A stretch of DNA of 59,428 nucleotides, taken from the NCBI GenBank assembly GCA_026707665.1, contig JAPOWK010000118.1, forward strand, positions 1 to 59,428, in the 5' to 3' direction. Position numbers and translations under genes: made by a program. Each line of letters begins with the position of its first letter. Position 1 is the stretch's first letter. The notes below the pieces were generated by a model. That model searched no databases. It saw nothing but the letters and a program-made list of their open reading frames with translations, and had not been told where the DNA came from. Shown one piece after another: positions 16,643 through 25,566 of the stretch. The DNA is from Chloroflexota bacterium. Lineage in GTDB: Bacteria; Chloroflexota; Anaerolineae; Aggregatilineales; Phototrophicaceae.

Positions 16643-17581
16643 TTAGGCCCCTTGCCGATCACGCAGGACGCGGAAGCTGATCATGGTTAGAACGAGCACG
16701 ATCAATAGCATCACGACCGAGATGGCGGCGCCACGCCCGAAGCGCAGATAGCCAAAGACATTTTGATACACTTCCCAGACCATGGTATTGGTGCGATTGA
16801 ATGGACCGCCTTGCGTCAGCATGAAGATGAGGCCGAAATTGCGGAAGATGCTGATGGTGAAAGTGACGACCACGAAGAGGATCACTGGGCGCAGCAGCGG
16901 CACGGTGATCAGAAGGAAATTCTGCAGTGAATTCGCGCCATCGACGCGGGCGGCCTCGATGATATCGCGCGGGATATCTTGCAAGCCCGCGAGGAAGATG
17001 ACCATGTTGCTGCCGATGCTGCCCCAAATCGTCACGATCACCAGGCTAATCAGCGCCAGATTCGGGTCATTCAGCCAGTTTTGCGGCGGGATGCCGACCG
17101 TGCCCAGCAGGTGATTCAGCAGACCGTGCTGCGGGCTATATATCCAGCGCCAGATCATCGCCGAGACGACGACAGAACTGACCACCGGAAGATAATACAG
17201 GGTGCGCAGGAAGACACGTCCGCGAATGGACTGATTGAGCAGCTTGGCAATGATCAACGCGAGCGCTGTGCCGATTGGGACGGCTTCAATCGTGAATAGA
17301 ATCGTGTTGAATATCGACTGGCGGACGGTCGAATTGGTGAAGACATAATTGTAATTCTTGAGACCGTAAAAGCGCGGCGGCTCGAAGAGCTCATAACGAG
17401 TGAAGCTCAAAAACAGGTTGTAGAAAACGGGATAGATTTTCAGCGCAGCCAATAGCGCCACCGGCACGAGCAGGAATAGGCAAGCGACGAAAGCTTGGCT
17501 ATTCATCACACGGTAGAGGCGTTGCCGCCAAACGAGGGGTTCGGAGCTAGAGAGCGGAGGTCTTTGCAGGGCGTGGTTCAT
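16643..17581 (-). CDS. CUT1 sugar ABC transporter permease, MalF/UgpA-like (importer 1)
   Basis: The partner permease has 312 residues and about six transmembrane helices. The ATPase-docking EAA loop reads IEAARVDGANSLQNFLLITVP. The RYELFEPPRFYGLKNYNYVF segment is the family's usual first periplasmic loop. The start at 17581 overlaps no other gene. The 190 bases upstream, between it and the binding protein, are filled by repeats, so the binding-protein transcript must read through a hairpin to reach it. Confidence 0.92.
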   Translation of the reverse strand: MNHALQRPPLSSSEPLVWRQRLYRVMNSQAFVACLFLLVPVALLAALKIYPVFYNLFLSFTRYELFEPPRFYGLKNYNYVFTNSTVRQSIFNTILFTIEAVPIGTALALIIAKLLNQSIRGRVFLRTLYYLPVVSSVVVSAMIWRWIYSPQHGLLNHLLGTVGIPPQNWLNDPNLALISLVIVTIWGSIGSNMVIFLAGLQDIPRDIIEAARVDGANSLQNFLLITVPLLRPVILFVVVTFTISIFRNFGLIFMLTQGGPFNRTNTMVWEVYQNVFGYLRFGRGAAISVVMLLIVLVLTMISFRVLRDRQGA

Positions 17582-17595
17582 TGGCTGCGGTCTAT

Positions 17596-17757
17596 CCTGG
17601 CGGGCGACCCGGTGGGTCGCCCCTACAGTATGTGTTGCGGACAGCCAACCCCACCCCCCGGCCCCCTCCCCAGCGAGCTAGGGAGGGGGAGCAAAAGACG
17701 GTGGGATGCAATGAATTTTGCGTGGGCGGCGGCATTGTCGCGCGTGTGTCTAGAGTA
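17596..17757. repeat. REP-like palindrome, G/C hairpin and conserved 3'-end module
   Basis: A REP-like unit (GGGCGACC..GGTCGCCCCTAC) lies at ~17602-17627, a G/C hairpin (CCCCCTCCCC..CTAGGGAGGGGGAGC) at ~17657-17693, and the conserved GCGTGGGCGGCGGCATTGTC module at 17703-17754. It ends 18 bases from the binding-protein stop codon. Its position between binding-protein and permease genes suggests partial transcription termination or mRNA protection, as known for REP hairpins in some sugar-importer operons. Confidence 0.8.
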
Positions 17758-17771
17758 TGCGCTGTGACGGG

Positions 17772-19070
17772 CTACTCGTCGGCGAGGATCTCGTTGATGG
17801 CGCTCGCAGCGTCGGCCAGTGCGTCCGCCGGCGCTTTGATACCGCTTAGCGCTTGCTCAAGCTCGGCGGCGATGGGGCGGAAGAGCGCGATCAGGTTATG
17901 ATGCTGCGGGAAGGTACGAGCGTACACCGCCGATTCCAAAATGACCTTGTGTTTGTCCGACATATAATCGGCATCCAATAGCGACAGGCGCGGCGGCGTA
18001 TTGTTATTCGATGCCGAGTAGATCTCGAGCATGTCTTTACGGGTCATGAAACGAAGCAGGCCCCAGGAGGCGGCTTCGTCTGCGGTTTGGGATGAGACGA
18101 AGAATTTGTTTACCCAGGAGTGCGTCGCCTGCACATTGCCGGTCAGCGGGAGCGTTGGGTAGATTGTCTCTTTTTCGTCGGGCGCGTACAGATTTATAAC
18201 CCGTTCCATATTGGCGCTGGAAAGCTGCATAGCGGCATTGCGGGCAGCCAAGACATTGAGGTCGCCTTGCGGATCCAAACCGGGATATGAGGTGACTTCG
18301 TGCTCATGGACGAGCGCGACGAGGAATTCCAGCGCCTCAAGCGCATTCGGTTGATCGAGGGCGCAGGTCGTCAGATCGTCGCTGAGGAATTGGCCGTCGG
18401 CCATGTGCACCCACATCAGGAAGGGCTGCCAATCGCGCTGCCAATTGCCGCTGGCGTCGGAGAAGTGGTAGCCCTCGACATCATAGGCGTCGCCGTCGCG
18501 TATGGTGGTCGCCTGGGCAACGGCGAGGAATTCGTCCCAGTTTGTCGGGGGTTGGTCAAAGCCAGCATCGGCAAGCATTTCTTTGTTGTACCAAAGCGTG
18601 CGCAAATCCTGGCGATACGGCACGGCGACAATATCGCCGCGAACGGTCACATCCGCTTGCAAGCCCGCGGGGAAGTCGCCCCAATCCCATTCTTCATCGG
18701 CGGCGATGAAATCGTTGAGCGGCACCGCCCAGTTGCGGCGCGCCATCTGCGGCGCCCAGACCGCGCCACCCTGGAAGACATCGGGCGTAACGCCCGAGGC
18801 GAATGCCGTTGTCATCTCCTCATTGTAACGGCCCCAATTCGTCCAATTGACGGTCACGCTGGCGCCGGGGTTCTCTTCAACGAAGCGGGGAATGATCGTT
18901 TCTTCAAAGGCGGTCTGCACCGGATCGCTCCAATCGACCATCGCCAGCGAGAACTGAGCCGCGTCTGCTTGCGCCGCAATCGGGCGCAGGCCGATGAGGG
19001 TGGCGCTTGCCACCGTGCTTGATGTCGCGGCGATCTTAAGAAAATCGCGTCTTGAGAGCTTCTGACTCAT
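17772..19070 (-). CDS. CUT1 sugar-binding protein with twin-arginine signal (importer 1)
   Basis: This extracellular solute-binding protein (SBP_bac_1) catches a mono- or oligosaccharide for the permease pair. The N-terminus carries SRRDFLK, a twin-arginine export motif, followed by a hydrophobic stretch and AQA, so it is exported folded. The start ATG at 19070 has GAGGAG 9 bases upstream; the longer frame to 19091 does not. The mature part has typical features (WSDPVQTAFEETIIPRFVEENPG near the N-terminus and a Trp-rich binding cleft). Its gene is the first of a minus-strand operon followed by the permeases. Substrate unknown; the neighbouring sulfatase hints at a sulfated or algal sugar. Confidence 0.9.
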   Translation of the reverse strand: MSQKLSRRDFLKIAATSSTVASATLIGLRPIAAQADAAQFSLAMVDWSDPVQTAFEETIIPRFVEENPGASVTVNWTNWGRYNEEMTTAFASGVTPDVFQGGAVWAPQMARRNWAVPLNDFIAADEEWDWGDFPAGLQADVTVRGDIVAVPYRQDLRTLWYNKEMLADAGFDQPPTNWDEFLAVAQATTIRDGDAYDVEGYHFSDASGNWQRDWQPFLMWVHMADGQFLSDDLTTCALDQPNALEALEFLVALVHEHEVTSYPGLDPQGDLNVLAARNAAMQLSSANMERVINLYAPDEKETIYPTLPLTGNVQATHSWVNKFFVSSQTADEAASWGLLRFMTRKDMLEIYSASNNNTPPRLSLLDADYMSDKHKVILESAVYARTFPQHHNLIALFRPIAAELEQALSGIKAPADALADAASAINEILADE

Positions 19071-19194
19071 TGGAACATTCTCCTCAATCAACTAAAGCAA
19101 ACTGATTGGCATTCGCACCTAAATTCAAACGGGGCAATCTTAGCGTAGCCGGTCGCCAATGCCAATGAAGGATTTAAGACTTTTGCCTGCCAGC

Positions 19195-20400
19195 TTACTC
19201 AATCGCCGCCTTCAGCGCCATTACCGCCGCTTCTTCCGCTTCATGCACTTGCAAGACTTTGTCGCGAATGTCGGCGCGCAGGTCGGCAATCTCGGCGTCG
19301 CTTACGGGGAAGTCACTTTCCGAATCCGTCTTCAGCGCTTCCAGCCGGTCTCGGCATTCAATTATCTCGTCCAATTGCGCCGCGCCGCTCTCGATGAAAA
19401 GCTCGGTCCGGCGGTCGATAGCTGCGCGGGCGACGCCCAGCATGGGCGCCTCTTGCGGCAGCAGGCTATCGAGCAGAGCCTCCCAGGCATCGCCGGCGCT
19501 GCGGTATTGGGCCGCGACATCGGTCAAAGCGCCGGATTCCAATACCTGCGCCGCCTCATCGAGAAAATCGGCATAGACATCGCGCTCGGCTTGCACCGTC
19601 TTGCCAAAGGCCGGACCCAGAAAGGTATAAGCGGTGGTCAGCGCCGCCAGCAGCGGACGGCCGGTCGGGTACTCCTTCGCCCAGCTGCCGCGGCTGGTCT
19701 TCGCAAGCATGTCCGCCCAATGCCCCAGGGCGCGCAGGCCGAAATTCTTGGCGGAACCTTTGGGCGGCTTCTCGGTCATCAGCTTGACGCAGCCGGCGAG
19801 ACCAGCCCGAATCGCCTCGGGCAGGACACTTTCGTCCGGCGCGCCCAGCAACAGCAGCGCATTCCGCTCCTTTTTGATGCGGCCGCGGGCTTTGTCCAGA
19901 TCTTCGGTGGCGACTGTTAAGGGTACGCGGCTGCGGTCGCTCAGGTGGGCGTCGCCCTTTTCCGGCTCATACCCGTAAATGACTAGAGGCATCCCGCCCC
20001 ACATGCCTTCATCATAGGGCAGCGCATTGTAGGGCAGCAGCCACATGTCGGGGCTGGCGACCGGGGCATAGCCTTCGTCCAGCGCGTCAATCAGATTCTG
20101 CCGCCCTTTGTCGGCGCTGGCGCTTCGCCTCAGATCGCGCGGGATTTTCAGCCGGTCGAAAATCGCCTCCATAGGGTCAAAGGTGTTGCGGGTCAGCAGG
20201 TTGACTTGCGGATCGTATCCCTGATAGTGAAAGGTGAAATAGCCGAAGGTGACGCCGCCGCTGATGCCGAGCAGCATCGCTTCGGTATAGGGCTTGCCCG
20301 TGTGCGGCGCCTTGACGCCTTGATAATCCAAGGCATTACGGATGGCGGCTGTGTCCCAATAGCGTCCTTCAAATTGCGAAAAGTTGGAAAGTGTGGGCAT
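19195..20400 (-). CDS. BtrH N-terminal domain / DUF4872 protein
   Basis: The 401-residue cytoplasmic protein opens with a segment like the BtrH N-terminal domain: W..AAIRNALDYQG near the start, then EAMLLGISGGVTFGYFTF. A DUF4872-like helical C-terminal half follows. In butirosin biosynthesis BtrH transfers an acyl chain from a carrier protein to an aminoglycoside. Stand-alone homologues are widespread and of unknown role. The expected catalytic Cys-His-type arrangement is not clear to me here, because the residue before ETTA in the family (HC) reads as WDTAAIR. That may mean a non-catalytic or diverged member. It lies upstream of the CUT1 importer on the same strand with ~125 bases between. 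No carrier protein or peptide-synthetase gene is nearby. The name is domain-level only. Confidence 0.65.
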   Translation of the reverse strand: MPTLSNFSQFEGRYWDTAAIRNALDYQGVKAPHTGKPYTEAMLLGISGGVTFGYFTFHYQGYDPQVNLLTRNTFDPMEAIFDRLKIPRDLRRSASADKGRQNLIDALDEGYAPVASPDMWLLPYNALPYDEGMWGGMPLVIYGYEPEKGDAHLSDRSRVPLTVATEDLDKARGRIKKERNALLLLGAPDESVLPEAIRAGLAGCVKLMTEKPPKGSAKNFGLRALGHWADMLAKTSRGSWAKEYPTGRPLLAALTTAYTFLGPAFGKTVQAERDVYADFLDEAAQVLESGALTDVAAQYRSAGDAWEALLDSLLPQEAPMLGVARAAIDRRTELFIESGAAQLDEIIECRDRLEALKTDSESDFPVSDAEIADLRADIRDKVLQVHEAEEAAVMALKAAIE

Positions 20401-20883
20401 GTGTTTGCGCTTTCTTTTCGTTTGCGGATAGCCCTTAGTTTAGATGGGAATACGCCTACTTCTGCAAAGTTGCGACATAGTTTGCATTTTACCACTGTTT
20501 ATGTTGCGGACGGCAAAGCCCTCACCCCGCGGCCCCCTCTCCCACAAGGGGCGCAGGTAGGTCGCGTAGGGCACGTAGACATCGCCCTTCGACACTGACC
20601 GCCGATATGGCGCTACGAGAGGGGGAGCTAGACTCGGCGGATATCGTAGAAATAGTTGACTTTCTCAAGGATTGACCCTCGCTTTAATTTTGATTCGATA
20701 TCTCTTCTGTTTGTTTTTCGTAGAATTTGCAGTACCGGACAAGCCTTACAGCTTGGGATGGTCGGGCGGGGGAGTTGATAAGGGGCGCAGCCGCTGGACG
20801 GTTCGTATTGCCACTTGCGATATGAGACGTCGCCGATATTCTTCAACGAATCGCCCAGGCATGAGACCACCGAAGAGCAGCGA
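20401..20883. repeat. Gene-free stretch with a G/C hairpin carrying a long nested insertion
   Basis: Positions ~20517-20634 hold a G/C hairpin (CCCCGCGGCCCCCTCTCCC .. GAGAGGGGGAGC) whose loop is expanded by a nested element with core GTCGCGTAGG/CACGTAGACA and CACTGACCGCCG. The stretch 20401-20510 is the likely upstream region of the minus-strand BtrH_N gene. 20640-20880 leads into the MFS gene; several TTGAC-like boxes occur there, but none has a convincing partner. No gene is supported. Confidence 0.6.
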
Positions 20884-22146
20884 ATGCGACGATTCTTGGG
20901 GCGGCAAAGGCTCTACTACGGCTGGATCATAGCGCTCGTATTGGCGATCAGCGAGACGGTTTCCTACGGCGTGCTCTTTTACGCCTTTCCTGTGTTCATC
21001 GCGCCGATGGAAGCGGAATTCGGCTGGTCGCGCGGGGCGCTTTCGGGCGCCTTCTCGCTGTCGCTGCTTATCGCCGGCTTGGTCGCTCTGCCCGTCGGCT
21101 ACTGGTTGGACAAGCGGGGCGCGCGTCTATTGATGACGGCGGGGTCGATCGGCGCGACTGTCATGGTCTTGCTATGGTCACGGGTGAACACGTTTCCGGA
21201 GTTCGTAGCGGTGATGGCGCTGATGGGATTCTTCGGCGCGGCGATTCTGTACGAGCCGGCCTTCGCCGTGATCGCGACCTGGTTTGCGCAGAAGCGCGGC
21301 CGGGCCATGGCGATTGTGACATTCATCGCCGGCTTCGCCAGCACCATATTCACGCCTTTGTCGCATGCGCTGCTGGAGGCTTTTGGTTGGCGCGGGGCGA
21401 TCCTGATCCTGGCCGTCATTCTGGGGGCGATCACGATTCCTTTGCACGCGCTCTTTCTGCGGCGCAATCCGGCCGATTTGGGATTGGAAAGGGATGGGGA
21501 AGCAAACTCAGACCAAGCCAGCGAAAGCCCGATCATCAATCTGCGGGCAGTATTGCGCTCTCGTTATTTCTTGCTGCTGACATTGGCCTTCTCGCTTTCG
21601 ACCTTGAGCATTTACGCTGTGCGCATCCATTTCATTCCGCTGCTGATCAGCGTCAAGATTCAGCCGGGCAGCGCGGCGCTTGCCAGTGGCGCCATTGGCG
21701 TGATGCAGGTTGTCGGGCGCATGATTTTTGCACCGGTCGAAGTCCGCTTTTCCAGCCGCACCATGACGATAGGCGTCTTTGTTCTGTTGAGCGCCTCCCT
21801 GGCAATTCTGCTTGTGGGCAGCGCGCCCTGGCTGATTGTTTTGTTCGTCGCTCTGTTCGGCATGGCGATTGGCACGCATACGCTCGCGCGCCCGCTCATG
21901 GTCGCCGATACGTACGGCGCCGCATACTACGGCCGCATCAGCAGCTTCATGGTGATCTTTCTCACGCTGGCCGGCACGACGTCACCTTTCGCCGCTGGTG
22001 TCATGTTTGACCTGTTCGGCTCCTATAATCCGATGCTGCTATTGGCCTGCGGGTTCAGCATGGTATCCATTGTGTTGATCTGGCTGCTGCCGAAGGATGG
22101 GATTGATACCCCTCACTCCGCGGCCGCCTCTCCCACAAGGGGCTGA
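20884..22146 (+). CDS. MFS transporter (monocarboxylate/oxalate-formate type)
   Basis: This is a 12-helix inner-membrane carrier, 420 residues from the ATG at 20884. The N-terminal segment YYGWIIALVLAISET..FSYGV-like and EFGWSRG are characteristic of the MCT/oxalate-formate antiporter branch. The motif-A-like loop DKRGAR follows helix 2. Such carriers move organic acids or small sugars with protons. I prefer 20884 over the in-frame 20815 because the extra residues are not membrane-like. The last ~14 residues (TPHSAAASPTRG) are encoded by a G/C hairpin repeat, so the original C-terminus and stop have been replaced by the repeat. The neighbour kinase suggests a sugar or sugar-acid substrate. 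Confidence 0.87.
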   Translation: MRRFLGRQRLYYGWIIALVLAISETVSYGVLFYAFPVFIAPMEAEFGWSRGALSGAFSLSLLIAGLVALPVGYWLDKRGARLLMTAGSIGATVMVLLWSRVNTFPEFVAVMALMGFFGAAILYEPAFAVIATWFAQKRGRAMAIVTFIAGFASTIFTPLSHALLEAFGWRGAILILAVILGAITIPLHALFLRRNPADLGLERDGEANSDQASESPIINLRAVLRSRYFLLLTLAFSLSTLSIYAVRIHFIPLLISVKIQPGSAALASGAIGVMQVVGRMIFAPVEVRFSSRTMTIGVFVLLSASLAILLVGSAPWLIVLFVALFGMAIGTHTLARPLMVADTYGAAYYGRISSFMVIFLTLAGTTSPFAAGVMFDLFGSYNPMLLLACGFSMVSIVLIWLLPKDGIDTPHSAAASPTRG

Positions 22147-22475
22147 GGGAGAGCTATGACGCAGTGTGCCGGAGGTATTGAGGGGGCGAGCCGCCGGCTC
22201 GCCCGTACACACAATCTTGAGAGTGAGGACGACCCAAGAGTCGCCCCTACGGTTCTCGCGCTCAGGCGGACGGAACAAATCGCGGTCATGATTTCCTCCG
22301 TTCGAAGAACCCTTCACTCCCCGGCCGCCTCTCCCACAAGGGGAGAGGGGGAGCTACGCGCAGGCAGACGCAAGGTGTTTTGCGCGGGCGGCGGCATAGT
22401 CGCGCGTGTGTCTACGGATTGGGATTGGCGGCGGGGGCATGGGTGGGGCGTGATCGTATGGGACCTTACGGGCGG
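22147..22475. repeat. Repeat cluster between MFS gene and PfkB kinase
   Basis: Two REP-like units occur: GGGCGAGCC..GGCTCGCCCGTAC at ~22188-22210 and a degenerate GACGACCC..GTCGCCCCTAC at ~22230-22250. A G/C hairpin (CCTCTCCC..GGGGAGAGGGGGAGC) lies at ~22316-22355. The conserved 3'-end module with GGCGGCGGCATAGTCGCGCG is at 22367-22417. It ends 59 bases from the kinase stop codon. No gene is present. Confidence 0.8.
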
Positions 22476-23573
22476 TTATTCGCGCGTATCCCAGCCGGCG
22501 GCGATTCGCGCTTCGGTCGCTTCCCAACTGCGTACGCCGGTGGTGGCGTCGGCCGCTTCGATGTTGCAGGCGGCCACGGCGCAAGCCATCCGCGCGCAGG
22601 CTTCGGGTTCCAGCCCGCGAATCAGCGCGGCAAGCAGACCGGCGTAGGCGGCATCACCGGCGCCGGTTGTGCCGGCTACATCGACCTGGAAAGCGGGATG
22701 CCAAGTCTGTAAGCCAAGCCAGGCATCGACCGTTTGGCCGAGCGACGACAAGAAATCCAGCCGCGAACGGTCATCGGCGCCGCAAAGAAAGAGGCCGCGT
22801 TCGCCCAGTTTGAAGCCGGCGATACCGGCGCCCATCGCCAAGAGCTCGTCGGCCAGGTGTGCCAGGTAATCGGCATTCAGCAAGTCCAGTAAGCCGTCGC
22901 CCCAGCGCGCGAGATCATTGGGTCGCAGCATGAACATGATTTCTTCGATGCTGGGCACAAAGACATCAATCAGCGGCAGGCAGCGACCCAGAATAACTCG
23001 CCAGTTGGCGCGGCCGCTCGGCGAGTCGGGTGGCGGCAGGGACATGTCAATGGATGTGACGACACCTAAGTCTTTGACGGCGCGCAAAACCTTTAACAAG
23101 TTGGCGCCATCGTCGGCGAACAGGCGAGGCAGAAGCGTCGGATAACCCAGGTGAAAGAGCTTGCAGCCGGCGACTTGGTCCAGGTTGATGTCCTCCAGCG
23201 AGTAGTCGTTGTAGACGCCCGTGTGCGTCAGCAAAGTGCGGTCGTGGTTTTGCGGTTCGATAACGATGGTGTAGGGACTGGCCGCATTTGACGCGATTTG
23301 GATGTGATCTCCCAGAGTAGGCTCGAAAGAGCGCACGTAGTCAATGATGGCGCGCCCGACCCAATCATCGCCGACCAGGGCTTGCAAGCCTGCATTGATC
23401 CCCAGCCGATGCAGCGCCAGCCCGGTGTTGGACACGGCGCCACCGGTGGAATAGGATATCGGACCGATTTCATACACCTTGCCGGCGGCTATGACTTGTT
23501 CGGGCTGCAGGGAGGACATGTCCGGCAAGATATCCAGAGCGATATGGCCGGCGACGATCACGTCATTTGACAT
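22476..23573 (-). CDS. PfkB-family carbohydrate kinase
   Basis: This cytoplasmic kinase phosphorylates a sugar or nucleoside (ribokinase, fructokinase, 2-keto-3-deoxygluconate kinase family). The N-terminal glycine-rich sugar-binding motif is SYSTGGAVSNTGLALHRLG. The C-terminal ATP/anion-hole signature is TTGAGDAAYAGL, with the catalytic aspartate in GAGD intact. At 365 residues it is somewhat longer than typical ribokinases. ATG at 23573 is preferred; an in-frame GTG at 23600 lies within a partial repeat and would add nine polar residues. The kinase could act on keto-deoxy acids from the dehydratases in this window, but no linkage beyond location supports this. Confidence 0.87.
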   Translation of the reverse strand: MSNDVIVAGHIALDILPDMSSLQPEQVIAAGKVYEIGPISYSTGGAVSNTGLALHRLGINAGLQALVGDDWVGRAIIDYVRSFEPTLGDHIQIASNAASPYTIVIEPQNHDRTLLTHTGVYNDYSLEDINLDQVAGCKLFHLGYPTLLPRLFADDGANLLKVLRAVKDLGVVTSIDMSLPPPDSPSGRANWRVILGRCLPLIDVFVPSIEEIMFMLRPNDLARWGDGLLDLLNADYLAHLADELLAMGAGIAGFKLGERGLFLCGADDRSRLDFLSSLGQTVDAWLGLQTWHPAFQVDVAGTTGAGDAAYAGLLAALIRGLEPEACARMACAVAACNIEAADATTGVRSWEATEARIAAGWDTRE

Positions 23574-23584
23574 GGGATCCGCAT

Positions 23585-23668
23585 TTTTCCCCTCTCTCAC
23601 GAGGGACGCGAAGTTTGCGCCTAATTGTGTTGCGTATAGACGGGCGAACCACCGCCTCGCCCCTACCA
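23585..23668. repeat. Degenerate REP-like palindrome upstream of the kinase gene
   Basis: A GGGCGAACC..CCTCGCCCCTACC unit lies at ~23641-23667, and a CCCCTCTCTCACGAGGG stretch at 23589-23606 resembles a truncated G/C hairpin. They lie between the two minus-strand genes. Confidence 0.55.
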
Positions 23669-23726
23669 GGCTTCATCATAGCAGGCAGAGCATTTCGGAC
23701 ATGCCATTCAGTGGAAATTCCGCTGG

Positions 23727-25394
23727 CTAATCTTCGCAGGTCATCGTATCCAAGGTAATGCGGCAGCGCCGATTCAGTGGCACGCTGGTATACTCGTGAA
23801 ATTCTCCGTTGAGCCAGCTGACGATGACGCGGGTGATTTCGGCGTCGCCCAAGCCAAAATGCAGAACCAGCTCGTTGCCGGCGCCCAGGCTCGAACCCGA
23901 CTTCAACTCCCGCATCTGCGACAATCCATCATCGGTGACCACCCGCACGCGCGTGCCAATGGCGTCACGGTCAATTGCCCCGCCGCCTTCCAGCTCGATG
24001 GCGATCCAATTGTTTGTCTTGCCTTGGTAGGCGGTGTTTTGAAAGAGCCCGTGCGCCTCGTTCCACCAAGTCAAGGCGAAGTCGACGCGCCCATCGCGAT
24101 CATAATCAGCGGTGCTGAAGCCCATCGTCGCCGCGGACCGATCGTTGAAGAGGCTTTGATCGATGGCTCTGAAACTGCCGTTGCGCTGATTGTGATAGAG
24201 CATATCGGGATAGATAAAGTGCATGCCGCCGGAACCGTACTCGGCTGGCATACCATAAAGTTGGTCCGGATTTTCCAGTTGGGCGCCGCTCTTGCTAGCG
24301 ACGGCGGCAGTCCCGGTCGCCGCCAGATACAGGTCGAGCCAGCCGTCGTTGTCATAGTCGAAGAAGGCGGTGCCCCAGCCGACGGCCGCGCCGGTCCGAT
24401 AAGCGACGCCGGCGTAGTCGGCGCTGTCGGCGAAGCTGCCATCGCCCAAATTCTCCAGCAGCACCATGGCGCCGATCATGTTGGAGAAATACAGGTCCAG
24501 GTCGCCGTCATTGTCATAATCGCCGGTGGCCAAGCCCATGCCATGCACCACCGCGTCGGCGCCGGAACGAGCCGACACATTGATGAAGCACCAGCCGGCG
24601 CAGCCTGGCCCGTCGTTGCGCCACAAGACATTGCCAACCGCATTGATCACCTTGTCGTTGACCACGTACAGATCGAGATCGCGATCATCGTCGTAATCTA
24701 CCCAACTGACGGCGAATCCGGCGCCCAGCAGTGGCTCGAAGCCCAAGAGACCTGATACATCGGTGAAGCTGCCATCGCCATTGTTATGATAAAGCGCGTC
24801 GCGGCTGCGCGAGAAATCCACAAATTCGCACTCGGGATAGCAGGACCAGTTCGTCACATAAAGATCAAGGTGGCCGTCCTCATCATAATCGCCCCAGGCG
24901 GCCGACGTGCCCTTGCCAATATCGCCGACGCCCGCCGACGCGGTGACATCGGCAAAGTCAGCGCCCTCGAGATTGCGAAATAGCCGATTGGGACCGTTGT
25001 TTAGCACGTACAGATCGCGCCAGCCATCGTTATCATAGTCGGCCCAGACGGCGCCGCCGCTTGGGGTATCGGGCAGGCTCAAGGTCTCCGCGAGCTCGGA
25101 AACGGAAAATGTACCGTCGCCGTTGTTGCGATAGAGCACGTTGGGGTCGAGGTTGCCGGTGACAAAGAGATCGACCCAGCCGTCCTTGTCGTAATCGGCC
25201 CAGGCGGAACCGGCCGCCAGATAAGCGCCGTCATAAGGGACCGGCACGTCTTCGTACCAAATGGCGCGGTGGGACGCCGCAATGCCCGCCTTCGCGCTGA
25301 CATCGCGGAAGAGAATGGTGTCGTCGAAGGCGGAAGCCCAGCTTGCGCTGCCGAGAAGCAGAAGAAGGATTGCCACCGAGGACACAGCGTTCAT
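23727..25394 (-). CDS. Secreted FG-GAP/VCBS repeat protein with ASPIC/UnbV C-terminus (CRTAC1-like)
   Basis: The exported 555-residue protein begins with a signal peptide (MNAVSSVAILLLLLGSASWASA). A beta-propeller of repeated calcium-binding loops follows, of the kind DYDNDGDLDLYF, DYDKDGWVDLF and DYDEDGHLDLYV; I count at least eight. The C-terminal ASPIC/UnbV segment contains GTRVRVVTDDGLSQMREL and VSWLNGEFHEY. Such proteins sit on the cell surface or in the medium and bind ligands or matrix. The longer frame (to 25526) runs through a G/C hairpin repeat, so I start at ATG 25394. Lack of a recognisable anchor means it may be freely secreted. Confidence 0.88.
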   Translation of the reverse strand: MNAVSSVAILLLLLGSASWASAFDDTILFRDVSAKAGIAASHRAIWYEDVPVPYDGAYLAAGSAWADYDKDGWVDLFVTGNLDPNVLYRNNGDGTFSVSELAETLSLPDTPSGGAVWADYDNDGWRDLYVLNNGPNRLFRNLEGADFADVTASAGVGDIGKGTSAAWGDYDEDGHLDLYVTNWSCYPECEFVDFSRSRDALYHNNGDGSFTDVSGLLGFEPLLGAGFAVSWVDYDDDRDLDLYVVNDKVINAVGNVLWRNDGPGCAGWCFINVSARSGADAVVHGMGLATGDYDNDGDLDLYFSNMIGAMVLLENLGDGSFADSADYAGVAYRTGAAVGWGTAFFDYDNDGWLDLYLAATGTAAVASKSGAQLENPDQLYGMPAEYGSGGMHFIYPDMLYHNQRNGSFRAIDQSLFNDRSAATMGFSTADYDRDGRVDFALTWWNEAHGLFQNTAYQGKTNNWIAIELEGGGAIDRDAIGTRVRVVTDDGLSQMRELKSGSSLGAGNELVLHFGLGDAEITRVIVSWLNGEFHEYTSVPLNRRCRITLDTMTCED

Positions 25395-25399
25395 GCGAG

Positions 25400-25490
25400 C
25401 GGCAAACCCCATCCCCCGGCCCCTGGTTCCCCCCATAAATCCCCCCCGTTCGTCGGGGGGCGTCCAGCAAGCTAGGGAAGGGGGGCTATG
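25400..25490. repeat. G/C hairpin with a nested CCCCCCG..CGGGGGG insertion
   Basis: The hairpin family (CCCCATCCCCCGGCCCCTGG .. AGCAAGCTAGGGAAGGGGGG) has in its middle a second inverted repeat, CCCCCCCGTTCGTCGGGGGG. Similar nested copies with GTCCCCCCGCTCAACGGGGGG occur at 53.1 and 55.3 kb. It lies just upstream of the ASPIC/UnbV gene start. Confidence 0.8.
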
Positions 25491-25566
25491 CTTGGCGGAA
25501 TTTCTGATGAGCTGGCGGCTTTGCAATGTGTGAGTCCAAATTTCTTATTGCATTAAGGGACAAGAA

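Noticed and set aside
20672..20932. Small plus-strand membrane protein before the MFS gene
   Set aside because: The hydrophobic start is short, the rest is out of phase with the MFS gene, and there is no ribosome site.
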